NCBI RefSeq assembly: GCF_025998815.1
Contig: NZ_AP026678.1
Coordinates: forward strand, 2,666,001-2,730,000
Reading direction: 5' to 3'
DNA: 64,000 nt
Source: Ignavibacterium sp.
Lineage (GTDB): Bacteria > Bacteroidota > Ignavibacteria > Ignavibacteriales > Ignavibacteriaceae
A program made the position numbers and the translations under genes. The number at the start of each line of letters is the position of its first letter. The first letter of the stretch is position 1. Positions 8,858 through 16,744 of the stretch are shown here, piece by piece. Under the pieces are notes generated by a model. It saw only the letters and a program-made list of their open reading frames with translations, searched no databases and was not told where the DNA came from.

Positions 8858-10252
8858 CTAAAACCCATCTTCACTTAAGTTTCTTTCAATTACTCTCCCA
8901 TATTTTTTCGCAACATCACGAATTGCATCTGCTTTACCAATCAGTACAAACTGTAAGTTTTCTTTCGGAAAATATTTTTTAACTATCTCGTTAGCTTTCT
9001 TCACATCGAGTTCATCAACTTTCTTTTCAAAATCGTTTATGTAAGAATCATCAATACCAAAAACATATTTCTGAATAAGAAATGATGCAAGAGAATATGA
9101 TGTTTCATAGTCTGGTGGAAATTGTCCTTTTACATAATTCTTTGCTGAATTAAGCGTTGCCTCGTCAATTCCTTTTTCAAATAAACGATTATAAGTTTTA
9201 ACTGCAAGCTCAATTGCTGCTTCTGTGTTTTTTGTTGCAGTAAAAGTCGAAATGTAGAAAGTGCCAGAATGTTTATAAGAATTAAAACGACTTCGAGCAC
9301 CGTAAGTTAAGCCGGCGTTTACACGAAGCTCATCATTAAGCCATGATGTAAATCTTCCACCAAGTATTGTGTTAATAACATCAATCTGAATCTGATCGGG
9401 ATTACTCATAGGAACTCCATAACCACCAATCATAAAGGTTGTTTCAAATGCATTGTCTTTGTTTATCAGATAAACTCGTGGTTCTTCAAATGTTTTATGA
9501 TTTAATCTCACATCAGAAATAATTTTTGGTGAAGTGTTCTGCCAATTACCAAAATACTTTTCGAGAAGAGTTTTCATTTTGTTTGTTTCAAAGTCGCCAA
9601 CCACTGCAATTGCAGAAGTTTCCGGCCGGTAATTGGTTGAATAAAATTCTTTTATGTTCTGAGTATCAACTTTCTGAATAGATGATTTAGTGCCGTTTAC
9701 AGGACTTGAATAAGGAGCATCATCAAAAATTAATTTGTTGAAGTAATCACCGATAACTCTTCTCGGACTTTCTTTTGCCTGATCTAATTCTGCAAGCCAT
9801 CTTTGCTTTCTTTTATCAACTTCATCGGATGGAAAGGTTGGTTTTAAAACAACTTCACTCAGAACAGGCAGAAGAGTTTCAAAGTTATCCTTCATAATCT
9901 GAGCGAATAATCCGGAGTAATCATAATTTGCATTGGTTGAAAGATTACTTCCATAAAAATTGAAAAGAGAATCAATTTGTGATTTGGAATAATTTGCAGT
10001 TCCAAACTTCAGTGCTTCGGAAGTAAATGATGCAAGTCCGGCAATTGAGCCATCTTTTATTGCGCCAGCATCAAAAGCCATAGCAAAAGAAATCAATGGA
10101 ACATCTTTCTTCTCCATCAGATAAATTGTTAAACCGTTTTTCAACTCAACAACTTCGTAGTGCGGAAGTTTAAATTGTGCAAAGCTTAAAGAGCTTGTAA
10201 TTACTAATCCAAGAATGGCTATTGTTAATGATTGCTTTATTGATTTTTTCAT
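8858..10252 (-). CDS. M16-family peptidase-like subunit lacking the zinc motif
   Basis: A 464-residue secreted protein with a signal peptide (1-25, ending Leu-Ser-Phe-Ala) and two M16 (pitrilysin/insulinase fold) half domains. The position where active members have His-x-x-Glu-His instead reads Ile-Ala-Gly-Leu-Ala-Ser-Phe, so zinc binding is lost; the C-terminal half keeps the Gly-x-x-Leu-Thr-Tyr-Gly-Ala-Arg-Ser segment usual in partner subunits that bind substrate. Its start overlaps the stop of the upstream active-type M16 gene by 4 bases (ATGA), a classic translationally coupled pair. Together they likely form a heterodimeric periplasmic protease, as known for paired M16B proteins in other bacteria. 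Substrate unknown. Confidence 0.88.
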   Translation of the reverse strand: MKKSIKQSLTIAILGLVITSSLSFAQFKLPHYEVVELKNGLTIYLMEKKDVPLISFAMAFDAGAIKDGSIAGLASFTSEALKFGTANYSKSQIDSLFNFYGSNLSTNANYDYSGLFAQIMKDNFETLLPVLSEVVLKPTFPSDEVDKRKQRWLAELDQAKESPRRVIGDYFNKLIFDDAPYSSPVNGTKSSIQKVDTQNIKEFYSTNYRPETSAIAVVGDFETNKMKTLLEKYFGNWQNTSPKIISDVRLNHKTFEEPRVYLINKDNAFETTFMIGGYGVPMSNPDQIQIDVINTILGGRFTSWLNDELRVNAGLTYGARSRFNSYKHSGTFYISTFTATKNTEAAIELAVKTYNRLFEKGIDEATLNSAKNYVKGQFPPDYETSYSLASFLIQKYVFGIDDSYINDFEKKVDELDVKKANEIVKKYFPKENLQFVLIGKADAIRDVAKKYGRVIERNLSEDGF

Positions 10253-11556
10253 TGTTCTTCCTCCGTGTTCAGAATGCCAACGGTTCTGTTTTGTTTGGTA
10301 AAATATTTTGCAGCAACTTTTTGAATATCACTCACGGTAACTTTTTTGTAATCATCCGGCGCAGTAAATAATTTTTTATAATCTCCAAAGAATAATTCAT
10401 AAGTTCCGATTGTGTTTGACATTCCGTTTATTGTTTCCGTGGTTCTGTAAAACTGCATCAGCTTTTGATTTTTAACTTTTTGAAGTTCTGCTTCGTTGAC
10501 TCCTTCGTTTATTACTTTATCAACTTCTTCAAGAATAGCTTTTTCTAACTGAGATGCTTTTACTCCGTCATTACAAATTCCGTAGAAGTAAAAAAGTGTA
10601 GGATCAAATGCGTTTGGATAGTAAGTACCAACTTCAATAGCAAGTTGTTTCTGTTCAACAATTGATTGATACAATCGTGAGGATGCACCTTCAGATAAAA
10701 TCGAATTAAGTAATTCAATAGCGTAATATTCTTCGCTACCGGTTTGAGGAACATGATAGGCAATCATCAGGTATGGAGATGGGACTTCGCGCTTAACAAA
10801 AAGTCTTCTTTCACCGGTTTGTTCAGGTTCAATAGTGTGAACGTCTCTTGGTTTTGGTCCGGCCGGAATTGGCTCAAAATATTTTTCGGCTAACTTTTTT
10901 ACTTCATTAAATTTCACATCACCGCTTATAACAACAACGCAATTGTTCGGTGCATAGTAAGTGTGAAAATAATTTTCGAGGTCTTCTTTAGTCCAATTTT
11001 TAATATCTGATTCCCACCCAATCACTGGCCACATATAAGGATGAGCAACAAATGCTGTTGCCTGAAGTTCTTGCCACAGTTGTTCCAAAGGATTATTCTC
11101 AAGTCCGGTGCTTCTTTCCGAAAGTATAACACCTCTCTCGCTTTCAATCATTTTAGGGTCGAAGTTTAGATTTGCAATCCTGTCTGACTCGAGATCAAAA
11201 ATAACTTCAAGTGATTGTTTTGGAAACCAATCCGTATAGACTGTGATGTTTTCCGTAGTGTAAGCATTATTGGAGCCGCCATTAGCTTCCATTACTCTGT
11301 CAAATTGTTTTGGTCCGTATTTCTTTGCGCCGTTGAACATCATATGTTCAAAGAAATGGGAAATTCCGGTAATACCGATGTATTCATTTCGTGAACCTAC
11401 TTTGAAGAATAGATACATATTCGCATTCGGAATTGAGTTATCTTCAAGAACATAAAACTTCATTCCGTTTTTTAGCGTGAATGATTTTACATCATCAGGT
11501 TGCACTTGTGCAAAAATCTGAAATGTAAAAAGGAGAAGAACAAGAACTGGTTTCAT
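10249..11556 (-). CDS. M16-family zinc metallopeptidase, catalytic subunit
   Basis: A 435-residue secreted metallopeptidase. Signal peptide 1-16 (ending Ile-Phe-Ala-Gln); inverted zinc motif His67-x-x-Glu70-His71 in Ser-His-Phe-Phe-Glu-His-Met-Met-Phe; the third zinc ligand Glu expected in the Glu-Arg-Gly-Val-Ile-Leu-Ser-Glu region near residues 140-147. The rest forms the paired alpha/beta M16 domains. It is the first gene of a two-gene operon whose second gene is a motif-less M16 partner, overlapping by 4 bases. A third, double-length M16 protein lies at 59,829-62,666, so this organism carries both the split and the fused version. Peptidase identity is firm; what it cleaves is unknown. Confidence 0.92.
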   Translation of the reverse strand: MKPVLVLLLFTFQIFAQVQPDDVKSFTLKNGMKFYVLEDNSIPNANMYLFFKVGSRNEYIGITGISHFFEHMMFNGAKKYGPKQFDRVMEANGGSNNAYTTENITVYTDWFPKQSLEVIFDLESDRIANLNFDPKMIESERGVILSERSTGLENNPLEQLWQELQATAFVAHPYMWPVIGWESDIKNWTKEDLENYFHTYYAPNNCVVVISGDVKFNEVKKLAEKYFEPIPAGPKPRDVHTIEPEQTGERRLFVKREVPSPYLMIAYHVPQTGSEEYYAIELLNSILSEGASSRLYQSIVEQKQLAIEVGTYYPNAFDPTLFYFYGICNDGVKASQLEKAILEEVDKVINEGVNEAELQKVKNQKLMQFYRTTETINGMSNTIGTYELFFGDYKKLFTAPDDYKKVTVSDIQKVAAKYFTKQNRTVGILNTEEEQ

Positions 11557-11609
11557 AATTTTACCTGTACATTTTTAGTTGAGCTATTTTTATTTGACAT
11601 TTCAATTTG

Positions 11610-12737
11610 TTAAACCCATTCTAAATAATTCTGATTATTTATTTGTTGATACTCTGAATCAGGATAAGCGGATTTCCAGGCAGCCGGAATTCTGACTTTG
11701 GTCGGATTCCACTTGAATTCAAACGCGAACAATTTACCCCCTCTCTCTTCAATTAAATCGATTTCCTGTTTATCATAAGTACGCCAAAAGTATTTATTAT
11801 AAATCACTTCTTTATAATGATTATACTTTAATCTTTCACTCATCATATAATTTTCCCATAACATTCCCACATCATTCCGATTATTTAGTAAGTTAAAGTT
11901 AGCCAAAATAGCATTTCTTATTCCATTGTCATAAAAATACCACTTAGAATTTTTCACAATTTCTTTTCTCAGATTTCTACTGAATCCAGTAAGTTTATAA
12001 ATTATGAAGACCTTAGATAGTATATCCAGGTATCTTTCTATTGTATTTTTGGACATTGCTAATTGTTTACCAAGCTCTTGAAGAGAAACTTCACTACCGA
12101 TTTGAAGTGCAATTAATTTTAATAGAGAGAATAGTTTATCTGAATTCCTTAAACTTTCAAAAGCAAGTATATCTTTTAGCAAATATGAATTTACAATCTC
12201 TCTTAAATATTCTGCTTTTTCCTGAGTAGAAGTTATTGATAAAATTTCCGGCATATTACCAAAGATTAATCTTAATGAAAGATTATCAAACTTTTCTTGT
12301 GGCTTTTCGAAATTTTTTAATTCTGATTCAGATATAGGAAAGAGGATGATTTCTTTTTTTCTTCCTGTCAAAGGTTCGCCTGTTTCATTCGAAATATCAA
12401 ACGCTGAAGATCCTGATACTAATATCTTCAAATCAGAAAAATTATCTACTATAAGTTTTAATATTCTCCCAACATCAGGAATTTTCTGAACTTCGTCTAT
12501 TACTAATAATTTGTTATCACCGATAATATTTTTATAATGTTGAATACTCCTTCTCTTAAATAACTCATGGACGGCAAAATCCTCACCATTAAACAGAAGA
12601 TATTTTTCATTTAAGTTCTTTAAGTATTGCGAAATAAGGAATGTTTTTCCAACTCGTCTGGCTCCGGTTAAAACTATAACCTTACCAGATGTTATTTTCT
12701 TTTGTATTAGTTCTAAGGCAATTCTTGGTATAATCAT
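11610..12737 (-). CDS. AAA ATPase with DUF4143 (ATP-binding protein of the archaeal-ATPase type)
   Basis: A 375-residue ATPase. Walker A Gly25-Ala-Arg-Arg-Val-Gly-Lys-Thr32, Walker B Leu-Leu-Val-Ile-Asp-Glu-Val-Gln near residues 87-94, sensor Ser-Gly-Ser-Ser-Ala-Phe near 115, then a winged-helix linker and the C-terminal DUF4143 domain, a degenerate PD-(D/E)XK-like fold (Asp-Leu-Ile-Glu ... Phe-Ala-Phe-Glu-Phe-Lys-Trp). Proteins of this kind are abundant, patchily distributed and of unknown role; several are suspected of nucleic-acid or defence functions. The gene sits between a protease pair and the Rnf cluster without obvious relation to either, and a perfect 26-bp palindrome lies 3 bases before its start codon, which points to self-contained regulation and possible recent arrival. 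Confidence 0.85.
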   Translation of the reverse strand: MIIPRIALELIQKKITSGKVIVLTGARRVGKTFLISQYLKNLNEKYLLFNGEDFAVHELFKRRSIQHYKNIIGDNKLLVIDEVQKIPDVGRILKLIVDNFSDLKILVSGSSAFDISNETGEPLTGRKKEIILFPISESELKNFEKPQEKFDNLSLRLIFGNMPEILSITSTQEKAEYLREIVNSYLLKDILAFESLRNSDKLFSLLKLIALQIGSEVSLQELGKQLAMSKNTIERYLDILSKVFIIYKLTGFSRNLRKEIVKNSKWYFYDNGIRNAILANFNLLNNRNDVGMLWENYMMSERLKYNHYKEVIYNKYFWRTYDKQEIDLIEERGGKLFAFEFKWNPTKVRIPAAWKSAYPDSEYQQINNQNYLEWV

Positions 12738-12740
12738 AAA

Positions 12741-12766
12741 AATTCCGTCAGTTAACTGACGGAATT
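12741..12766. promoter_or_regulatory. Perfect 26-bp palindrome just upstream of the AAA/DUF4143 gene
   Basis: AATTCCGTCAGTT/AACTGACGGAATT is fully self-complementary and ends 3 bases before the ATPase start codon (12737, minus strand). A degraded second copy follows at about 12772-12799 (AAATTCCGTCAATTAAG...CCGAATTT). As RNA it would form a strong hairpin covering the ribosome site, and as DNA it is a symmetric operator. Either way it is well placed to control the ATPase. Confidence 0.6.
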
Positions 12767-12797
12767 TGCATAAATTCCGTCAATTAAGCAACCGAAT

Positions 12798-13235
12798 TTA
12801 CAAATTTTTGGCGTATCGTTGAATGATTATCCTTGATTCCAAAGGAGTGCTGATTTTTTTAAGTCGGTGTTTTAAAGCAAAGTAATAGATAGCTACAAGT
12901 GAAAAAGAGAAGATAGTTGAAAAGAATTCCTTCTGATAATCAAACAATTTAAATCCCAATAGTAAACCTGAAATCAGAATGAGTAATGGTAAACCATATA
13001 TGAAAAAAGAAGTTTGGAGAATATTTAATCCGAAAACTGAAACAAGAACAAAGTCGCCGGGTTTTAATCCGATAGAATCTCTTACGGTTATTGTTCTATC
13101 AGAATTTGAACTTGGTTTGCAATAAATTTTTGCTGTGCATTCCTCACAGTGAGCAGAAGTTGGAATGATAATTTCTGCAATTCCATCTTTTGATTCTTTA
13201 ACGATGCCGGATTCTGTTAATTCTTCTTTATACAT
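12798..13235 (-). CDS. rseC: RseC/SoxR-reducing-system-type membrane protein
   Basis: A 145-residue RseC-family protein. RseC-like proteins accompany Rnf/Rsx complexes, where they are linked to reducing the SoxR iron-sulfur cluster and to sigma-E control. Visible features: an N-terminal soluble part with the family Cys pattern (Ser-Ala-His-Cys-Glu-Glu-Cys ... Tyr-Cys), a Pro-Gly-Asp-x-Val-Leu-Val strand, then two membrane helices near residues 70-110. The ATG at 13235 is preferred, because the longer upstream frame (TTG 13307) runs through a palindromic repeat. It is the last gene of the Rnf cluster, about 90 bases behind rnfB, with that repeat between them. No SoxR gene is visible nearby, so the role is inferred from context. 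Confidence 0.82.
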   Translation of the reverse strand: MYKEELTESGIVKESKDGIAEIIIPTSAHCEECTAKIYCKPSSNSDRTITVRDSIGLKPGDFVLVSVFGLNILQTSFFIYGLPLLILISGLLLGFKLFDYQKEFFSTIFSFSLVAIYYFALKHRLKKISTPLESRIIIQRYAKNL

Positions 13236-13252
13236 TTTAATATGATGTTGTT

Positions 13253-13322
13253 CTGTAGGGGAAAGGCTTGCCTTTCCCATTACTTCTAATTCAATCGGAC
13301 AGGGCAAGCCCTGTCCCTACAG
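13253..13322. repeat. Nested palindromic repeat between rnfB and rseC
   Basis: Outer arms CTGTAGGG / CCCTACAG enclose two inner hairpins: GGGAAAGGC/GCCTTTCCC (13259-13278) and GGACAGGGC/GCCCTGTCC (13297-13316). This GTAGGGACAGG-type dyad is a familiar dispersed intergenic repeat in Bacteroidota-related genomes. Inside an operon it may tune the amount of distal rseC message. Confidence 0.75.
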
Positions 13323-14177
13323 TTAATTTACTTTTACTTCTATGTTTTCTTCTTTCAATATCTCAGCAGCTTTTTCCGGATGAACAAATCTGATTGCTTT
13401 GGTTGAACATTTATCAAAAGGAATTTTTGATATATCAAGTTTTGAGTAGTCAATCTCCGGCAGAAAATCTTTCATTACAATTGAGCCATCAGATTTGCGT
13501 GCACAAATTCCGCAACCAATACAAGCTACTTTACAAACTTCTTTTGAGCGTTTCGGATCATCATGATTTTTGCAGAACACAAACAGCTCTCTGTCTTCAG
13601 GATGAATTTCAATCACACCTCTTGGACAAGCTTCAACACACTGACCGCAACCTGTGCAGAGTTCTTCTACTACTACAGGTAATCCATTTTCATTCATGAA
13701 AATTGCACCGAAATGACAAGCTTCAACACAATCGCCACCACCAAGGCAGCCGTACAAACACAACTTTTCTCCACCAGCAACTACTGTTTTAACAGCACAG
13801 CTTTCAGGTCCGATGTATTCAACACCTTCTTTGAATTTTGCTTCTGCAAGTCCGCCGTTGCAAAGAATTCTTGCAACTAGTTTAACACTTTGTGAACTTT
13901 CCATTCCGAGTATGCGGGCAATTTCATCAACTACTTCCTGTCCGCCAACGGGACAACCGTTAATTTTTGCCTCACCGTTTACAACTTTTACTGCGAAGTC
14001 ATAACATCCTGCGTTACCACAAGCTCCGCAATTTGCATTCGGAAGCACTTCATTCACTTCAGCAATTTTAGGATTTTCTTCCACGCGAAGTTTTTTATCT
14101 GCAAATGCCAGAGCACCTGCAAAGATAAATCCCAGTCCGCCCATTGTGGCGATAGCTATTATTAATGTTATATCCAT
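13323..14177 (-). CDS. rnfB: Rnf complex ferredoxin-type subunit RnfB
   Basis: A 284-residue membrane-anchored iron-sulfur protein, the likely entry point for electrons from reduced ferredoxin in the Rnf ion-pumping ferredoxin:NAD oxidoreductase. Residues 1-25 form one membrane helix. Next comes the 4Fe-4S domain with Asn-Cys-Gly-Ala-Cys-Gly-Asn-Ala-Gly-Cys, typical of RnfB and corrinoid-protein relatives. Several ferredoxin-type Cys-x-x-Cys-x-x-Cys-x-x-x-Cys motifs follow, including Cys-Thr-Gly-Cys-Gly-Gln-Cys near 180 and Cys-Ile-Gly-Cys-Gly-Ile-Cys near 223. Starts at ATG 14177. It is separated from apbE by a 110-base gap holding a paired repeat, so it lies away from the tight rnfCDGEA block although in the same direction. 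Confidence 0.93.
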   Translation of the reverse strand: MDITLIIAIATMGGLGFIFAGALAFADKKLRVEENPKIAEVNEVLPNANCGACGNAGCYDFAVKVVNGEAKINGCPVGGQEVVDEIARILGMESSQSVKLVARILCNGGLAEAKFKEGVEYIGPESCAVKTVVAGGEKLCLYGCLGGGDCVEACHFGAIFMNENGLPVVVEELCTGCGQCVEACPRGVIEIHPEDRELFVFCKNHDDPKRSKEVCKVACIGCGICARKSDGSIVMKDFLPEIDYSKLDISKIPFDKCSTKAIRFVHPEKAAEILKEENIEVKVN

Positions 14178-14195
14178 ATTTATTCCTTTTACTTT

Positions 14196-14281
14196 GTCAT
14201 GCTGAATTTATTTCAGCATCTTCAAAATGTATCATAGATCCCGAAACAAGCTTGTCTGCCGACAGGCAGATTCAGCATGAC
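14196..14281. repeat. GTCATGCTGAA-type paired intergenic repeat
   Basis: Outer arms GTCATGCTGAA / TTCAGCATGAC flank an 85-base element with an inner CTGCC/GGCAG hairpin and the phrase AGATCCCGAAACAAG. The same architecture recurs at 16087-16162 and, partly, near 8716 and 23230. These are dispersed palindromic elements; here it sits between apbE and rnfB. Confidence 0.7.
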
Positions 14282-14289
14282 TCCACAAT

Positions 14290-15294
14290 TTATTCTATTA
14301 AAAACTTCTCAAATCCCGATGAATAAAAAATCTTTCCTTTTTCATCAATTATCATTGCTTCAGTATCATCAAGAGTTTCAATTAATTCCAGTCCTTTATC
14401 TTTTCCCATCACGAAAACTGCTGTTGCAAGAGCATCTGCAAAAGTATTTGATTGATTAATTATTGTAACACTTTGTAATCCTCTTGCTGGATATCCGCTT
14501 TTGGGATCAATAATATGATGATAACGAATCCCATCAACTTCAAAGAACTGTTCGTAATCACCTGATGTTGCGACGCTGTTATTTTCAAGTTTAACTGCCG
14601 CAACAATATCTCTTTCATCACGAGGATGTTGAATTCCAACTTTCCAATCATTCCCAATTACTTTAATCTCTCCCCCTGCATTTACTAATGCTGATTGAAC
14701 TCCAAATGTTTTAAGTAATTCAATTGCTTTATCAACTGCGTAACCTTTGGCAATCGCACCAAAATTAAATCCAATATTCTTCTTTTTAATGATTGAATTG
14801 TTGCCAATTAACCTAACATTGTTCCAACCACTATTAAGCAATGCCGAATCAATTGCTGTCTTTGCTGGCAGATGAGGATTATCAGTATAAAATCCCCAGG
14901 CTCGCGTTAAGTTATCAAGACTTACATCAAAACAGCCGTTAGAAATTTTTGTAACAGAATCGCAAAGAATCAGAAGGTTATAAATTTCATCATCTATTTT
15001 AATTATCGTTTCTGATGAAATATTAATCTTCCAAACAGGACTTTCTTCGTTGTAAGTCGTGAACAAATCATCAATCCTTTTTACTTCGGCAAATGCATTT
15101 GAAATAGCTTTTTCAGCTTTTTTCTCATCCTTGTCACGAACCTGAATTTCTACAACTGTTCCAAGTAAAATCTGTGTTCGTTTAAATGTTTTTACTTCAT
15201 CGCTGTTGTTTCTCGCAATGAAAAATCCAATAAGAAAAAGAACAAATGCTAAGACTGTGTAACCAGTAACTCTTTTCAAATTATACTGCTTCAA
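14290..15294 (-). CDS. apbE: FAD:protein FMN transferase ApbE
   Basis: A 334-residue flavin transferase with an N-terminal membrane anchor (about 9-27). ApbE links FMN by a phosphoester bond to Thr residues of RnfG and RnfD, both encoded in the same cluster with matching target motifs. Family signatures: Leu-Gly-Thr-Val-Val-Glu near residue 45, Asn-Phe-Gly-Ala-Ile-Ala-Lys-Gly-Tyr-Ala-Val-Asp near 177-188, Asn-Ala-Gly-Gly near 205, and His-His-Ile-Ile-Asp-Pro-Lys-Ser-Gly-Tyr-Pro near 260 with the metal-binding region after it. The start appears to be TTG at 15294, inside the end of the preceding gene (14-base overlap), because no earlier in-frame ATG exists and the anchor would otherwise be lost. 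Placement in the rnf operon makes Rnf maturation its obvious job. Confidence 0.92.
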   Translation of the reverse strand: MKQYNLKRVTGYTVLAFVLFLIGFFIARNNSDEVKTFKRTQILLGTVVEIQVRDKDEKKAEKAISNAFAEVKRIDDLFTTYNEESPVWKINISSETIIKIDDEIYNLLILCDSVTKISNGCFDVSLDNLTRAWGFYTDNPHLPAKTAIDSALLNSGWNNVRLIGNNSIIKKKNIGFNFGAIAKGYAVDKAIELLKTFGVQSALVNAGGEIKVIGNDWKVGIQHPRDERDIVAAVKLENNSVATSGDYEQFFEVDGIRYHHIIDPKSGYPARGLQSVTIINQSNTFADALATAVFVMGKDKGLELIETLDDTEAMIIDEKGKIFYSSGFEKFLIE

Positions 15295-16015
15295 TTTTTA
15301 TTAAAACTTTGTTTGGCGCACAGGCAATTATATTTCCAACTTCTGTTGCAATTGAGTGTTTACAAATTCCGTGTCTGCAAGCAGAAGTATGAACTTGTGC
15401 AATACCGTTTTCAATTTTTAATCCTGTTTTACCTTGTGGACCATCAATCCAAATGTTTTTGTAATTCTTATCAAGGGAAATTCGATCAACCAAACCTTTT
15501 TCATTTTCAATTACGATTTCTTTTTTGTTTGACTTAAAGATTGATGAGATTAAATCTTCTTCTTTGTATTCTGCGGTGAATAAATAATCAGCTTTTCTGT
15601 TTCTTATGTTTCTTCTTATTTCATTGAAAGAATAATTCAACTCATCTATTGAATAAATTGGATTTGCAGAATCGCTTATGATTATATCCGAATCAACTTG
15701 TTTATTTAGTCGTTTTAATCTGTAAACAATTTTACCGTTGTTCTTAAAAAGATCAGTTGAATGCTGATTGTGATATTTTACAATTACTTCACCGAATTTA
15801 CTATCGGCAAACACAACTGGTTCTGCATTACTCTTAATTTTATTCTTAAATGATAAAACAAGATTTTCAATTATGGTTTCATCTGCAGGAATAAATCCAT
15901 GAACAACAAAATTCACAGACTTTGAATTACCGGTAAATTTACTAGTTGTGTAACCCGCAGCAATTGCAACGGAACCTAATCCTGCAAGTTTCAAAAAATT
16001 TCTTCTTGATATCAT
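15281..16015 (-). CDS. Exported NusG-domain-II protein of the Rnf cluster
   Basis: A 244-residue protein from ATG 16015. It begins with a Tat-like signal (Ser-Arg-Arg-Asn-Phe-Leu-Lys-Leu-Ala-Gly, hydrophobic stretch to about residue 22). The middle 100-120 residues are not recognised. The last 75 residues form a NusG domain II: a small beta domain with Cys-Arg-His-Gly-Ile-Cys-Lys-His and, later, Ile-Ile-Ala-Cys-Ala-Pro-Asn-Lys-Val, the usual Cys pattern of stand-alone exported versions. Such domains often accompany rnf, apbE or quinone-reactive clusters and may bind or deliver a cofactor, but the function is unproven. It overlaps apbE by 14 bases and follows rnfA, so it is probably co-made with the complex. 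The longer reading from 16060 adds an unlikely leader before the signal. Confidence 0.75.
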   Translation of the reverse strand: MISRRNFLKLAGLGSVAIAAGYTTSKFTGNSKSVNFVVHGFIPADETIIENLVLSFKNKIKSNAEPVVFADSKFGEVIVKYHNQHSTDLFKNNGKIVYRLKRLNKQVDSDIIISDSANPIYSIDELNYSFNEIRRNIRNRKADYLFTAEYKEEDLISSIFKSNKKEIVIENEKGLVDRISLDKNYKNIWIDGPQGKTGLKIENGIAQVHTSACRHGICKHSIATEVGNIIACAPNKVLIKIEAV

Positions 16016-16086
16016 TTTTTCTCCTTTACTTTCAAACTTCAGACGATAAATTTCAAACAAATTATAATTTTTATTTCGACTTCTTA

Positions 16087-16162
16087 GTCATCCTGAACGA
16101 AGTGAAGGATCTTTTGTACTACATAGATTCTTCACCCCGATCTAATCGGGGTTCAGAATGAC
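16087..16162. repeat. GTCATCCTGAAC-type paired intergenic repeat
   Basis: Arms GTCATCCTGAAC / GTTCAGAATGAC enclose AAGTGAAGGATCTTTTG and a CCCCGATC/ATCGGGG hairpin. It has the same design as 14196-14281 and lies between rnfA and the NusG-II gene, within an operon. Confidence 0.75.
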
Positions 16163-16169
16163 ATTAAAA

Positions 16170-16742
16170 CTAAATCATTCCGGCAAAGCCCATAAATGCG
16201 AGCGCTAAAATTCCCGCAACAATTAATGTAATTGGTGCGCCGCGAAATGGTTTTGGAACATCTGCCAAATCAAGCTCTTCTCTTATTCCAGCCATAATCA
16301 CCAAAGCAAGAGTAAATCCTGCTCCGGCACCCAAACCAAATATAACACTTTCAAGAAAATTATAATTGCGCATAGAAGCTAACAATGCTAAACCAAGTAT
16401 CGCACAATTGGTTGTGATTAACGGAAGAAAAATCCCAAGTGCACGATAAAGTGGCTGACTGACTTTCTTGATTACCATTTCAACAAACTGTACGAGTGAT
16501 GCAATAACTAAAATGAAAGATGGAATTTGCAGAAAGTCCAGGTTGTACGGAATTAAAATTAAGTTGTAAAGCAACCAGCTTACTATTGCAGTTAATGTCA
16601 TTACAAATGTAGTAGCCATTCCCATCGAAATGGCTGATGTTAATTTGTTTGATACTCCGATAAAAGGGCAAATGCCAAGAAAGTAAGAAAGAACAAAATT
16701 ATTTATCAGTGCTGCTGAAATAAAAATTATAAACAGTTCCAT
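16170..16742 (-). CDS. rnfA: Rnf complex membrane subunit RnfA
   Basis: A 190-residue integral membrane subunit of the Rnf complex with six predicted helices. RnfA and RnfE are homologous and hold a 2Fe-2S centre inside the membrane through conserved Cys residues; here they are in Phe-Leu-Gly-Ile-Cys-Pro-Phe near residue 25 and Thr-Asn-Cys-Ala-Ile-Leu-Gly near 111. Starts with the usual Met-Glu-Leu-Phe-Ile-Ile-Phe-Ile-Ser-Ala-Ala-Leu. Length is normal. It lies 2 bases after rnfE. Confidence 0.95.
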   Translation of the reverse strand: MELFIIFISAALINNFVLSYFLGICPFIGVSNKLTSAISMGMATTFVMTLTAIVSWLLYNLILIPYNLDFLQIPSFILVIASLVQFVEMVIKKVSQPLYRALGIFLPLITTNCAILGLALLASMRNYNFLESVIFGLGAGAGFTLALVIMAGIREELDLADVPKPFRGAPITLIVAGILALAFMGFAGMI

Positions 16743-16744
16743 CT

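Noticed and set aside
13236-13307. A longer N-terminus for the RseC-like protein starting at TTG 13307
   Set aside because: The added 24 codons are the GTAGGGACAGG palindromic repeat; family homology begins after ATG 13235.
14460-14657. A small minus-strand frame within apbE
   Set aside because: Out-of-frame shadow of the ApbE catalytic region; no independent evidence.
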